DNA of 64,000 nucleotides, taken from NCBI GenBank assembly GCA_050633665.1, contig JBOEGY010000007.1, positions 806,001 through 870,000 on the forward strand. Reading direction: 5' to 3'. A model generated the notes under the pieces. That model made no database searches. It had not been told where the DNA came from and was given only the letters and a program-made list of their open reading frames with translations. Origin of the DNA: JAUIAI01 sp050633665 (GTDB taxonomy: Bacteria; Pseudomonadota; Gammaproteobacteria; Burkholderiales; Burkholderiaceae_E). Both the position numbers and the translations under genes were made by a program. Below, one piece after another: positions 1 to 8,524 of this stretch (position 1 is its first letter; each line of letters begins with the position of its first letter).

Positions 1-181
1 CCACCTGATCGGTGGTGTGAATTTTGCCAGGGCGACGGATCTTCTCGACCGCTTCCATCTCGTCAACGGTTTCGAACAGCTTCATGCCAATGGTAAAGCT
101 ACGAAGCTTCAGCAGGCGATCAAGCTCACCCGCGACATCGGTCCAGTTCAGCGTGGTCGGATCAGCATTTGATTGTGTCAT
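1..181 (-). CDS. DUF169-like protein, partial
   Basis: Only the first 60 or so codons are in the window; the 3' part lies beyond base 1. The start is the ATG read leftwards from base 181. The visible protein begins MTQSNADPT and then shows the pattern ELDRLLKLRSFTIGMKLF, which resembles the N-terminus of DUF169 (COG2043) proteins, a family with no settled function. The gene starts one base after the stop of the upstream dioxygenase gene, so the two are very probably co-transcribed. The family call rests on a short stretch and is moderate. Confidence 0.6.
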   Translation of the reverse strand, partial: MTQSNADPTTLNWTDVAGELDRLLKLRSFTIGMKLFETVDEMEAVEKIRRPGKIHTTDQV

Positions 182-182
182 T

Positions 183-1247
183 TCAAACAGGCTCCAGAGG
201 AACAGTGAGTTTCATACCGGGCACAACAATGCCACCCCGGTTGCCGACTTCGACCGACCCGAATCGCTGAGCATATACGGGTGGCAAAGGTCGTGCACCG
301 GGTACTGCCAGCCACAGTCGCAACAGATGGCGTCGCTTGCTCCGCTCGGGCCAGTCTTCGAACGATGTCCGGTCGTGCAGCATCGTGTGGTTATGAACCA
401 ATTGAACATCGCCCGGTTGGAAAGTCATTTCCATCCCAATGTCCGGATCATTCGCCAGTTCATCAAACAGATCCAGCGCTTCGAGCTGGATTGGCGTCAG
501 AGCGGGCACTTGTTCAAAACGCCTGGCCGATTCGATATACCGCCGAGCATATAGCGCCGACAGAAACCCCTGGTACCAACTGAACACAGGCACCTCGTGC
601 CAGGGTTTTTCGCCGACAGGGACTTCGCCACGCCGGTCGGTTTGCATCGGCTCAAACAGAACCGGCAGCAGGTCTGGCCGGCGCTTGAGCATTTCATTGT
701 AGATGGTCGTCGAACTAACCAGCGCTGACGCACCGCCTGATCTGGCGGTTTTCAGGCAGAGCAGGCTTACGATATCGCAAGAGTCGGTATGAAATGTCTG
801 ACGTTCGCTGGTCTGATAGATGCGGGCGGTCGGGTCGTTTTCGGCATCCCGCCCCAGGTCACAAACATGGCCCAGCAAATGGCCTTTGCCATTTTGAGAG
901 CGCGGATTGCCAAAGTAGCTCCCCAGACCCAGAAAAGCGATAGAAGATTCACGCACCGACCATTCATTGACCGGCAAACCCCGTAATAAGGCAAATCCAC
1001 GGCCACTGACCACTTGCTCACGGATATCGATCAACTTCGGCCCAAGGCCTGGCAAATCAAAATCAGACTGGCCGATGTTGGCCAGGTCGGTGCCCTGGCT
1101 GATAACAGCCTCAACAGCGGCATTTACTTCGGCCACCTCAGCAGTTGTGAGCTGGCAGACCCACGAGGTGTCATCTCGCATTTGATGGCCATACCATGCA
1201 CAAGGGCCGTCAATGGCCGTCGGAAGGCTGAGAGTATCCAATGGCAT
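183..1247 (-). CDS. TauD/TfdA-family Fe(II)/2-oxoglutarate dioxygenase
   Basis: A 354-residue protein with the iron-binding facial triad of the TauD/TfdA family: an HTD motif at residues 153-155 (context RQTFHTDSCD) and a distal histidine in NHTMLHDRT near residue 291, followed by the arginine-rich RRHLLRLWL that normally binds 2-oxoglutarate. Such enzymes hydroxylate small organic substrates in the cytoplasm using O2 and 2-oxoglutarate; the substrate cannot be read from the sequence. It lies directly upstream of the DUF169 gene, and divergent from an amidohydrolase gene across a 78-base gap that could hold promoters for both directions. Family call strong, substrate unknown. Confidence 0.87.
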   Translation of the reverse strand: MPLDTLSLPTAIDGPCAWYGHQMRDDTSWVCQLTTAEVAEVNAAVEAVISQGTDLANIGQSDFDLPGLGPKLIDIREQVVSGRGFALLRGLPVNEWSVRESSIAFLGLGSYFGNPRSQNGKGHLLGHVCDLGRDAENDPTARIYQTSERQTFHTDSCDIVSLLCLKTARSGGASALVSSTTIYNEMLKRRPDLLPVLFEPMQTDRRGEVPVGEKPWHEVPVFSWYQGFLSALYARRYIESARRFEQVPALTPIQLEALDLFDELANDPDIGMEMTFQPGDVQLVHNHTMLHDRTSFEDWPERSKRRHLLRLWLAVPGARPLPPVYAQRFGSVEVGNRGGIVVPGMKLTVPLEPV

Positions 1248-1325
1248 TCATCCCGATAGAAGCATACTTGCGATACCGCTGATGATACAGTTTCACCGCA
1301 AAGTGAGATTCTTCGCGAGGAGACA

Positions 1326-2243
1326 ATGGAACCGCTTCAAATCGTCGATGCGCACCACCACTTCTGGGACCTTGATCGCAACTACCACCCGTGGCTGCGT
1401 GACGAGCCGATGATTCCGTTCCGGTACGGTGACTACTCCCGCATTCGGCGCAATTACCTGCCTCCCGACTACCTGGCAGACAGCGCACGATTCAAGATAC
1501 TTGCCTCGGTCTACATAGAAGCCGAATGGGACCCCACCGACCCGATCGGCGAGACCCGCTGGATCCATGAAATAGCCCGGCACTCGCGCTATCCGAATGC
1601 GGTGGTGGCACAAGCCTGGCTGGACCGCGAGGATGTCGGCGAGGTCCTGGCAACCCAGGCTGGATTCCCTCTGGTGCGCGGAATCCGGCACAAACCTCAG
1701 GCCAGCCTGTCTCCGGAACATGCTTCACGCGGCGCGCCCGGCTCTATGGACGATCCTAAATGGCGTGACGGATATCGTTTATTGGCTGATCACGGCTTTA
1801 GCTTTGATCTGCAAACGCCGTGGTGGCATTTTGCCGCTGCTGCCGACCTGGCTCGCGACTTTCCCAACACGCTGATAATCGTGAACCACACCGGCTTGCC
1901 GGCTGACCGTTCCGAGGCCGGGCTGCAAGCCTGGCGAGAAGCACTTCAAAAACTGGCCAAACACAGCAATGTCCGTTTGAAAATTTCCGGACTCGGCGTG
2001 GCCGGTGAACGCTGGACAGCCGCCCTGAATGGCTCGATAGTGCGCGAAGCGATCGCCATCTTCGGGGTGGGCCGTTGTATGGTCGGCTCGAACTTCCCAG
2101 TGGACTCGGTGGTCGCCACCTTTGATGAAATTTTTGACGGCTTCGACGCTTTTACACGAGCCATGAGCAGCGACAGTAGACACAGACTGTTTTGTGCCAA
2201 CGCTCTGGAGACTTATCGAATCAACCTGCAAGCGACTGACTAA
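1326..2243 (+). CDS. Amidohydrolase family 2 (COG3618-like) metal-dependent hydrolase
   Basis: 305 residues. The N-terminus has the metal-binding signature DAHHHFWD (H10 and H12), typical of TIM-barrel amidohydrolases of the COG3618 group, which includes L-fuconolactonase-like and other lactone hydrolases. Near the C-terminus GSNFPVDS supplies the expected late aspartate. A good Shine-Dalgarno (GAGGAGA) lies just before the ATG. The stop overlaps the start of the next dehydrogenase gene by one base, so the two form an operon. Their pairing suggests catabolism of a sugar-acid or hydroxy-acid-type compound, but that is inference. Exact substrate unknown. Confidence 0.85.
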   Translation: MEPLQIVDAHHHFWDLDRNYHPWLRDEPMIPFRYGDYSRIRRNYLPPDYLADSARFKILASVYIEAEWDPTDPIGETRWIHEIARHSRYPNAVVAQAWLDREDVGEVLATQAGFPLVRGIRHKPQASLSPEHASRGAPGSMDDPKWRDGYRLLADHGFSFDLQTPWWHFAAAADLARDFPNTLIIVNHTGLPADRSEAGLQAWREALQKLAKHSNVRLKISGLGVAGERWTAALNGSIVREAIAIFGVGRCMVGSNFPVDSVVATFDEIFDGFDAFTRAMSSDSRHRLFCANALETYRINLQATD

Positions 2244-3124
2244 TGACTAAAACACCGATTGGATTTATCGGCCTGGGGTTACTTGGCAGCGCCATGGCCC
2301 GGCGTCTGCTGGCGCGCGGCCACGAGGTTGTTGGCTACGACCTGGATCCCACCCGAAGCGAGGCACTACTGGCCGTCGGACTACAGGCGGCTGAGTCGCC
2401 CTCGGCGGTTGTCAGCAAGTGTCAGTTGACGCTGGTCTGCGTCTTGGACACCGCCGCGCTTGCAGCCGTGATTACCGGTCCGAACGGCGTGCAGACCACG
2501 CCCGGAATCTCCGGTAAGGTGTTGATAGACCATTCCACCTCGGAAATTGAAACCACTCGCGCTCTGGCACAGAATCTAACCTGGGAAACCGGCATGGCGT
2601 TTGTTGACGCGCCGGTTTCGGGCGGGCCCGGCGCCGCGCTCGACGGAACTCTGTCTATTATGGCCGGTGGCAAAGCTGAGACGATTGAACGGGTCCGCCC
2701 GATAGTCGAATGCCTCGGAAGATTTACCCATATGGGCAGCGTCGGTGCCGGGCAGGCGACCAAACTGGTCAACCAGGCTCTCGTATTACCCGCCTATTGC
2801 GTCATTGCCGAAGCGCTGCGCCTGGCACAGGCCTATGGTGTTGATGCCAGCAAAGTGCCGCACGCGCTGGCTACAGGTTTCGCCGGTTCGAATCTGCTAC
2901 CCGTGCTGTTCGAACGAATGATCGCCGAGGATTTCACCCCGACCGGCTATGCCCGCCAGATTCTGAAAGACCTGGAAATGCTGCACTCAGCATCAAAAGA
3001 ACAAAGCCTGTCCATGCCAATGACCAGCCAGACACTGAGCTTGTATCGAATGCTGGTCAGTCAGGGCAAAGGCGAGCTGGATGGCTCGGCTATCGTCACC
3101 CTGCTGGCAAAACCTGCCAACTGA
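2243..3124 (+). CDS. NAD(P)-dependent 3-hydroxyisobutyrate dehydrogenase-family oxidoreductase
   Basis: 293 residues, the usual length for beta-hydroxyacid dehydrogenases. The Rossmann nucleotide-binding loop GFIGLGLLGSAMARRL is at residues 7-22. The substrate-binding DAPVSGGPGAA segment is near residue 122, and the catalytic lysine is K174 in GAGQATKLVNQ. These enzymes oxidise 3-hydroxy acids (3-hydroxyisobutyrate, tartronate semialdehyde and relatives). Translationally coupled to the upstream amidohydrolase gene. The last 29 bases overlap, tail to tail, the 3' end of the lipoprotein gene on the other strand. The exact substrate cannot be settled by sequence reading. Confidence 0.87.
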   Translation: MTKTPIGFIGLGLLGSAMARRLLARGHEVVGYDLDPTRSEALLAVGLQAAESPSAVVSKCQLTLVCVLDTAALAAVITGPNGVQTTPGISGKVLIDHSTSEIETTRALAQNLTWETGMAFVDAPVSGGPGAALDGTLSIMAGGKAETIERVRPIVECLGRFTHMGSVGAGQATKLVNQALVLPAYCVIAEALRLAQAYGVDASKVPHALATGFAGSNLLPVLFERMIAEDFTPTGYARQILKDLEMLHSASKEQSLSMPMTSQTLSLYRMLVSQGKGELDGSAIVTLLAKPAN

Positions 3125-3482
3125 TTTTCAATTTTTTAACCCCGAACTGGCGGGCTTTTCTGACGTCTTTTCCCATATAGATGTCGATTCGTTTTTTGAA
3201 TCGCCGCGCGGTTTTGTCCAACACCTTGTATTCACCGGAGAACCCGTCGATTCTGACCATCACGCCGCGGGTCAGCCCTTGTTCGAGCAGATCCCGGGAA
3301 ACCGCAATAGCTTTCATTCCGGGCTTCAGATGATCACCCCATGCCGCGATGGAAGGCTGAGCGTCTGTTTGAGCCACAACAGAATTGTAGGCAGTCGCCG
3401 TGACAGTCATCGTCCGGGTCTGCGGCGTGTCCGGGCAGCCGGCAAACAGGACTGACAGCATTAACAACCCGGCTACTTTCAT
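3096..3482 (-). CDS. 3D-domain (double-psi barrel) lipoprotein
   Basis: 128 residues beginning with a short lipoprotein signal (MKVAGLLMLSVLFAGC): the lipobox LFAG-C puts the acylated cysteine at residue 16. The rest matches the 3D domain, a small double-psi beta-barrel named for conserved aspartates: early TATAYN, then VRIDGFSGEYKVLDKTA, RIDIYMGKD and FGVKKLKISW. In other bacteria this fold occurs in lytic transglycosylase-like wall enzymes such as MltA and YuiC, so a role at the peptidoglycan is likely but not shown. It overlaps the end of the convergent dehydrogenase gene by 29 bases. Confidence 0.78.
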   Translation of the reverse strand: MKVAGLLMLSVLFAGCPDTPQTRTMTVTATAYNSVVAQTDAQPSIAAWGDHLKPGMKAIAVSRDLLEQGLTRGVMVRIDGFSGEYKVLDKTARRFKKRIDIYMGKDVRKARQFGVKKLKISWQVLPAG

Positions 3483-3506
3483 CTGAACTGCCTCATCGGC
3501 AAGTCA

Positions 3507-4250
3507 TTAGCGCTTCATCGCATAGCGTTCAAGGATATTATCCGGCTTGAATGTCTCGAACGGCACCGTATCGGCGGTGCACAACAACACAAGAGCAGCA
3601 ACGATTTCACTGGGATCGAGCTGGTTGCCGAGCATTCTGGTGCGGGTTCCCACCGCCATCTCGGCCTCGGAAGAATTCGGCTTGGCGACCGCCTCCACGT
3701 CTTCGACCATCGCGTCATTGAACCCGGTCGCGTAGGGCCCCGGATTTAGTTTGCACACCTCAATGCCCTCGTCCTTCAACTCGGCAGCCAACGACTTGGT
3801 CATTGCCTCAAGCGCATGTTTTGTCATCGCATACGGGCCGGTCAGTTGCCCTGAAAAAACACCTGCTATTGATGACACGATAATAATTCGACCCGCTCTT
3901 TTTCGTTGCATGGCCGGAATAGCGGCCTGGGTAACCCCCAGAGTGCCAAAGACGTTGACCTCAAATACCTGACGTACCGAGTCCATAGGAACAGTCGCCA
4001 GAGCGCCTAACTGCCCGCGACCGGCATTGTTGACCAGAACGTCAACATCGAGCGCATCGACCCGGGCCAGATGCTCCTGTTTCGTGATGTCCAGCTCAAG
4101 CGCCTCAACCCCGGCCGCGTTAAGCGCAGCCTGCTGCTCTGATGAGACGAATCCACCGACTACGTGATGCCCCATGGCCTGCAGTTTAATTGCAGCGCCC
4201 AGGCCAAAGCCCGACCCAGCGCCGGTAATTAATATCTTCCTTGCGGTCAT
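3507..4250 (-). CDS. Short-chain dehydrogenase/reductase (SDR)
   Basis: 247 residues with the full classical SDR signature: cofactor loop TGAGSGFG (residues 9-16), NNAG at 74-77, the catalytic serine in VSSIAG (about 126-127), and the Y140-x-x-x-K144 pair in GPYAMTK. The cofactor is NAD(H) or NADP(H); the substrate is unknown. It stands 24 bases upstream of the lipoprotein gene on the same strand and downstream of a diguanylate cyclase gene on that strand, so a loose minus-strand transcription unit is possible. Confidence 0.87.
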   Translation of the reverse strand: MTARKILITGAGSGFGLGAAIKLQAMGHHVVGGFVSSEQQAALNAAGVEALELDITKQEHLARVDALDVDVLVNNAGRGQLGALATVPMDSVRQVFEVNVFGTLGVTQAAIPAMQRKRAGRIIIVSSIAGVFSGQLTGPYAMTKHALEAMTKSLAAELKDEGIEVCKLNPGPYATGFNDAMVEDVEAVAKPNSSEAEMAVGTRTRMLGNQLDPSEIVAALVLLCTADTVPFETFKPDNILERYAMKR

Positions 4251-4286
4251 GTTCCCTGTTGCCTCTTATTCTGGTTCTTGATCGAG

Positions 4287-5558
4287 TTAGTCTGCCCGGG
4301 CGACCGGCGTCATCACCGGACGATCCGTCTGCCTTCGATGCGGATCATCAGGCCCTCCGGTTGACCCTGCCTGATATAGCTGGTCATCGGTCAGCACAAC
4401 CCGGTCCCGCCCCTGGGACTTTGCCATATAAACCCGCCTGTCGGCAGCAGCAATCAATTCTTCGACTCGAATGCCGTCATCGGGTACCGATGCAACGCCG
4501 ATCGACACGGTCAGGCGCAGTGGTTCGCCAGAGGACTCAATTGCCAGGCGCCTCGCGGCCTGTGCGATATCGGCAGCGATCTGAGCCGCAGCGGCCGGGG
4601 TGGAGGCAGGTAGCAACAGACAGAATTCCTCGCCGCCATACCGACCCAGAACGGCCTGATTCGGCACACATCCCCGCATTGCCCACGCGAACCGGGCAAG
4701 CACGGCGTCACCGGCGAGATGGCCCAGGGAGTCATTAATCGCCTTGAAATGGTCCAGGTCGAGCATCATTAGCAGGGGCACCCGCGAGCCCCGGCCGGGA
4801 TCTTGCGCTGCCTTGCCCAGAAAATGCTGAGCGACCTCAAAGAAGCGCCGACGCGACGCCAGACCCGTCAGAGAATCCGTATTGGCCAGCCGCTTGAAAT
4901 CGAGCGCAATTCGCCCGTTCACAATAGCAACCATAACCATCGCAAAAACCATCGGTGTCAGCGCGAAGAGCGCGGCAAGCCCCTCAATGGCGACATTGCC
5001 TCCCACCATGCCTCCGGACTTTAACTGAACACCGGTCGAGACAGACTGAGCCAGCCGCAGGAAATGCGCAGCGGCGAAAAACCCGGCAAACCCGATACCC
5101 CATTGCAGCGGCACTCTCGGGTCGATATTGAGCCTGCCCAGTAGCAATGGAATCAGCGCAACCGCAGTCACGCCCTGGACCGCCGAGGTCAGACAGATGC
5201 GATGCAGGTGATACGCAGGGTCAACCCCCCAGTACAACTGCAAGCCAACCATACTGACGGCAACAATGATCAGCAAACGGGTACTGGGCGTCGCGCCGGT
5301 CAGGCGCCTGACTGATTCATAGAAGATCAGACTGCCGACCACGCCGGCTGAATTGGCCAGTGGAATTGAAATCAAATCGGGAATCTTGCCCCGCAACGCA
5401 ATGCTCAGCATTGCAAGCCCAAGACAAGCCTCCCCCAGCGCGGCCAACTTCATGCCGCCGCTTGAATTTCGATGCAAATCGCGTAGCGACCACAGCATCA
5501 CCGCGCAAACCAATGCGGTGAGCGAGCCCACTAAAAACACCGAGCGAATATCAAACAT
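4287..5558 (-). CDS. Membrane-bound diguanylate cyclase (GGDEF)
   Basis: 423 residues. The first ~215 residues contain several hydrophobic helices (for example 6-24, 43-57, 94-108, 124-140 and 198-214), an integral-membrane sensor region with no recognised named domain. The C-terminal half is a GGDEF domain: the DSLTGLASRRRFF entry motif, LDLDHFKAIND, and the active-site loop RYGGEEF (GGEEF at 308-312). It should make cyclic di-GMP from GTP. The residues that normally form the inhibitory I-site (RxxD just before the loop) are PNQA here, so feedback inhibition through that site is probably absent. What it senses is unknown. Confidence 0.88.
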   Translation of the reverse strand: MFDIRSVFLVGSLTALVCAVMLWSLRDLHRNSSGGMKLAALGEACLGLAMLSIALRGKIPDLISIPLANSAGVVGSLIFYESVRRLTGATPSTRLLIIVAVSMVGLQLYWGVDPAYHLHRICLTSAVQGVTAVALIPLLLGRLNIDPRVPLQWGIGFAGFFAAAHFLRLAQSVSTGVQLKSGGMVGGNVAIEGLAALFALTPMVFAMVMVAIVNGRIALDFKRLANTDSLTGLASRRRFFEVAQHFLGKAAQDPGRGSRVPLLMMLDLDHFKAINDSLGHLAGDAVLARFAWAMRGCVPNQAVLGRYGGEEFCLLLPASTPAAAAQIAADIAQAARRLAIESSGEPLRLTVSIGVASVPDDGIRVEELIAAADRRVYMAKSQGRDRVVLTDDQLYQAGSTGGPDDPHRRQTDRPVMTPVARAD

Positions 5559-5647
5559 TAAGTCAGCGAGCCTAGAACAGGTTCAGACGCAGATTAATAA
5601 TCGTAGACTCAGAATCCCGTCACTTACCACCAGAGTACCCGGCATCA

Positions 5648-5662
5648 AGACATTTAGTCTTT
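5648..5662 (+). terminator. Weak terminator-like hairpin
   Basis: AAGAC-ATTTA-GTCTT forms a five-base-pair stem whose last T's run on into further T's. It stands in the gap between the diguanylate cyclase gene and the monooxygenase remnant. The stem is short and AT-rich, so function is doubtful. A second small hairpin (CAGGTA-TTGC-TACCTG) follows at about 5713-5728. Apart from these two I see nothing certain between 5559 and 5730. Confidence 0.25.
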
Positions 5663-5729
5663 TTTGCGTCAAGCGACTGCCGAAGGTGTAACAAGGTCTA
5701 CACATTTCGTAGGCAGGTATTGCTACCTG

Positions 5730-6160
5730 GCAGCGCCGGTTGGCCAATTTCACCAAACAGCGGCAAGTCATTGCCAGGGCAGGCGCGTGCCGGCTCGGGC
5801 GCCTTCTAATCTCGACGCTGACCGCAATGAAATATTCCTCGAGGCGATCGACACCATGCTGGACATCTGGGCCGGCAGTCCCCCGACAACATCAAGGCGC
5901 AATGCCCAGACCATGCCCAGACCACTGCAACGCCCCCATCCACCGATCATCGTGACGGCGGTTGCTCCATTCCCGGCGGTTGCTCTATTCCCAATAGGCG
6001 TCCCCGAATAGTCGGCGACTTCGCCACCTTGCTGTACGCTGGCAAAGACTGGGCTGACCCGGCTTTAGGCAAGCAATCAATGATACTTGCCGCCGAGCAG
6101 GTTCCGCCCGGGATTAATTCGGCTATCGGCAGCCCCACCACCAAAGACACGCGAATATGA
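5730..6160 (+). pseudogene. Decayed luciferase-like (LLM) flavin monooxygenase
   Basis: Three recognisable pieces of a luciferase-like, FMNH2-dependent monooxygenase remain. From about 5808 one frame reads NLDADRNEIFLEAIDTMLDI. From about 5910 comes PRPLQRPHPPIIVTAVAPF, the family's KPxQxPHPPI segment. From 6017 a different frame reads DFATLLYAGKDWADPAL and runs to a stop at 6158-6160. There is no single open frame. The N-terminal third is missing, as is the long stretch between pieces two and three, and a frameshift follows the SPP at about 5880. The stop overlaps the ATG of the hydrolase gene, the arrangement expected of a former operon leader. An intact family member has roughly 350-400 residues. 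Confidence 0.75.
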
Positions 6161-6957
6161 ATCAAGTCACTGTAAACGGTATTGGATTGAACGTCCGGAT
6201 CGACGGAGACACCGGCCCAGAAAAGCCCTGGATAATCCTCTCAAACTCGCTGGGTTCCAACCTGTCGATGTGGGATGGCCAGATTGAATTGCTGACCAGC
6301 CACTATCGCGTTTTGCGCTATGACACCCGTGGCCACGGCAAAAGCCAGGTGCTCACCGGAGACTATCAACTCAGTCAGCTGGAGGCGGATGTGATCGGCC
6401 TGATGGATTTTTATCAGATCCGCAAGGCTGCGTTTATGGGCTTATCCATGGGCGGCATGACCGGCATGGGTCTGGCACTCAAACATCCTGACCGATTTAC
6501 CCGGGTCGTGGTTTGCGATGCGCGTGCCGATGCCCCCGATGGCTTCAGAAAGAGCTGGGATGATCGCGCCGCCTTTATCCGCGAAAACACCATGGCATCG
6601 CTTGTCCCCTCTACTCTTGAACGATGGTTGACGCCGTCGTTTCGCGCTCAAAACCCGACGCAAACCCAGTGGGTCGGCGACATGGTTGCCAATACGCACC
6701 CCGATGGCTACCTCGGTTGCGCGATGGCGTTGAAGCAGCTTGACTATCTGAAAGAACTGCCTGAGATCACGATCCCAGTCCTCTATGTTGGTGGTGAGGT
6801 TGACTCCGGCGCAATGCCCGATGTCATGCAGGCAATGGCGGACGCCACGCCCAACAGCAAATACCACCCGATCGCCAATGCCGCCCATATAGCCAACATC
6901 GACAACCCCGATGGATTTGCGGCGGCTGTCGCAAGCTTTCTTGAACTGAATCGCTAA
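6157..6957 (+). CDS. Alpha/beta hydrolase, 3-oxoadipate enol-lactonase (PcaD)-like
   Basis: 266 residues, a compact alpha/beta hydrolase. The nucleophile elbow is GLSMGG with S97. The acid is probably D216 in GGEVDSGAM and the base H244 in NAAHIANID. The sequence DTRGHGKS near residue 56 and the overall length match the PcaD-type enol-lactonases, though other carboxylic-ester hydrolases share these marks. Its ATG overlaps the stop of the decayed monooxygenase, and a flavin reductase gene follows 11 bases later. The natural substrate may have been the product of the lost oxygenase; this is inference. Confidence 0.82.
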   Translation: MNQVTVNGIGLNVRIDGDTGPEKPWIILSNSLGSNLSMWDGQIELLTSHYRVLRYDTRGHGKSQVLTGDYQLSQLEADVIGLMDFYQIRKAAFMGLSMGGMTGMGLALKHPDRFTRVVVCDARADAPDGFRKSWDDRAAFIRENTMASLVPSTLERWLTPSFRAQNPTQTQWVGDMVANTHPDGYLGCAMALKQLDYLKELPEITIPVLYVGGEVDSGAMPDVMQAMADATPNSKYHPIANAAHIANIDNPDGFAAAVASFLELNR

Positions 6958-6968
6958 CTGGTTCGCTT

Positions 6969-7502
6969 ATGGATTTATCCGTGACCGCTAACAATGCTCA
7001 ACCCGTCAATGAAGCCTCGTTTCGCCAGGCCATGGGTTGCTTCACAACTGGCGTGACAGTTGTCACCACGCTGAACGCCCAGGGTGAGCCGATTGGACTG
7101 ACCGTGAATTCGTTTAATTCTGTCTCAATGGCGCCACCGATGGTTCTGTGGAGTCTGGCAGGAGAATCACCGAATCTGCAGGCGTTTAGCCAGCACCCGG
7201 CATTCGCCGTCAATATCCTGACAGTCGATCAGGTTGATTTATGCCATCGCTTCGCCAGCCAGGCTGAAGACAGATTCAAAGGCGTGCGCTGGTCTGCGGG
7301 CCTGCATGGTGTGCCCGTGCTGGCGAACACCGCCGCCAGTTTCGAGTGCATTAATACCAGGCAGATTCCAGGTGGTGATCACGAGATCTTTCTGGGTGAG
7401 GTGACTCATGTCAGCAGCTCGTCGGCGCTCCCCCTGCTTTACAGCCAGGGGAGATTTGGCCAGATGGAATCCGAAGCATCCCGCAATACCCGTCTGCCCT
7501 GA
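6969..7502 (+). CDS. Flavin reductase-like FMN-binding protein
   Basis: 177 residues. FRQAMGCFTTGVTVVTT and GLTVNSFNSVSMAPPMVLWSL are the standard FMN-binding motifs of the flavin reductase (HpaC-like) family. These proteins use NAD(P)H to reduce free FMN or FAD for a partner monooxygenase. It closes a three-gene set in which the oxygenase is broken (5730-6160), so it may now serve another enzyme or be on its way out. Reading frame and motifs are intact. Confidence 0.86.
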   Translation: MDLSVTANNAQPVNEASFRQAMGCFTTGVTVVTTLNAQGEPIGLTVNSFNSVSMAPPMVLWSLAGESPNLQAFSQHPAFAVNILTVDQVDLCHRFASQAEDRFKGVRWSAGLHGVPVLANTAASFECINTRQIPGGDHEIFLGEVTHVSSSSALPLLYSQGRFGQMESEASRNTRLP

Positions 7503-7538
7503 AGGCCTCGCCCGTGCGTCTTCTGGCCGCCGGTCTGA

Positions 7539-7847
7539 TCAATCGATTGCCTCGTGCCCTTCCCCGTCGACCTGCACGAGCGTGTGGGTTGTAGTCACGG
7601 ATTCACGTAACTCTTTCCAGGGTTTATAGGCTGGCGAGGACATAAACGCCTCAAGGGTTTTCTGATCGGGCCATTTGAAAATCACGACACGGCTGGGGCG
7701 CCAGTCGCCAGCCAACACCGTAATTTTTCCATCACGCGTCAGGTATTCGCCGCCAGCAGCTTCAACCATTGGTTTGACCGCTTTTTTGTAGCGATCGTAA
7801 ACCTCGTGATCATGTATCTGATTTTCGAGAATAAGATAGATCGCCAT
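7539..7847 (-). CDS. DUF1330 family protein
   Basis: 102 residues matching DUF1330, a small ferredoxin-like-fold family. It begins AIYLILENQIHDHEVYDRYKK and contains GGEYLTRDGK and the typical VVIFKWPDQKTLEAF-SPAYKP stretch. No biochemical role is established for the family. It sits two bases after the stop of the glutathione-transferase gene, on the same strand, so it is probably translated from that mRNA. Confidence 0.84.
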   Translation of the reverse strand: MAIYLILENQIHDHEVYDRYKKAVKPMVEAAGGEYLTRDGKITVLAGDWRPSRVVIFKWPDQKTLEAFMSSPAYKPWKELRESVTTTHTLVQVDGEGHEAID

Positions 7848-7849
7848 GG

Positions 7850-8503
7850 TTATGGTCGCTCCGCACCTGGAATCCGCATTGGATCGTAATCGACCTGAAC
7901 ATGCTCAACATAGGCAGGCCGTTCGCACAAGACATCATAATACCGACGCAGGCCTGGCAAATCCGGCCGGTCGATTTCGAGCGTGTAATAGCGATACAGG
8001 AATGCACCGAACGTCATGTCTGCCAGGCTCAGCGAGTCAGTAGCCAGAAAAGCGCGCTGACCCAAAAAACCATCGGCCAGTGTTGCCAGGGCGTGCAGGC
8101 GTTCAATCTGCGCCCGAACCAGCGCCGGGTCACGGTCCGTTCTCGCGACCCTGATATGACTGACGAAAACAGCAGTCATCGCCGGGGACCAACTGGACTG
8201 CACCCAACTCATCCATTGATCGATCTGCGAGCGCGAACCAGGATCAGCGGGAAAAAACTGCTGTCCGTACTGACTGCCAAGATACCGCAAAATGGCTTCG
8301 GACTCCCAAACCGTCAAGTCGCCATCCTGCAGGGTCGGGACAACCTGATGCGGATTCATCGCCCGGTACTCAGCCGTGTCCAGCCCCCCAAACGCTCCCC
8401 CAACGTCTTTGCGCTCATGTGCAAGACCCAGCTCCCCGATCAACCACATGGGCTTTTGGACATTAACTGAAGTTTTTCGCCCCCAGATTATCAGCATCAT
8501 CAC
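7850..8503 (-). CDS. Glutathione S-transferase family protein
   Basis: 217 residues. The thioredoxin-like N-terminal domain has MMMLIIWGRKTSVNVQKPM, VVPTLQDG (the cis-proline that contacts glutathione) and WESEAILRYL. A helical C-terminal domain follows, with SLADMTFGAFLYRYY. These enzymes conjugate or reduce electrophilic compounds with glutathione in the cytoplasm. It is placed between an MFS transporter gene (upstream) and DUF1330 (downstream) on the minus strand. Substrate unknown. Confidence 0.86.
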   Translation of the reverse strand: MMMLIIWGRKTSVNVQKPMWLIGELGLAHERKDVGGAFGGLDTAEYRAMNPHQVVPTLQDGDLTVWESEAILRYLGSQYGQQFFPADPGSRSQIDQWMSWVQSSWSPAMTAVFVSHIRVARTDRDPALVRAQIERLHALATLADGFLGQRAFLATDSLSLADMTFGAFLYRYYTLEIDRPDLPGLRRYYDVLCERPAYVEHVQVDYDPMRIPGAERP

Positions 8504-8524
8504 TCTCCGTTGAAATCATGTTGG

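Noticed and set aside
5583..5771. 62-residue minus-strand open frame in the gap before the monooxygenase remnant
   Set aside because: No ribosome site, no recognisable motif, and it overlaps the hairpin and pseudogene region.
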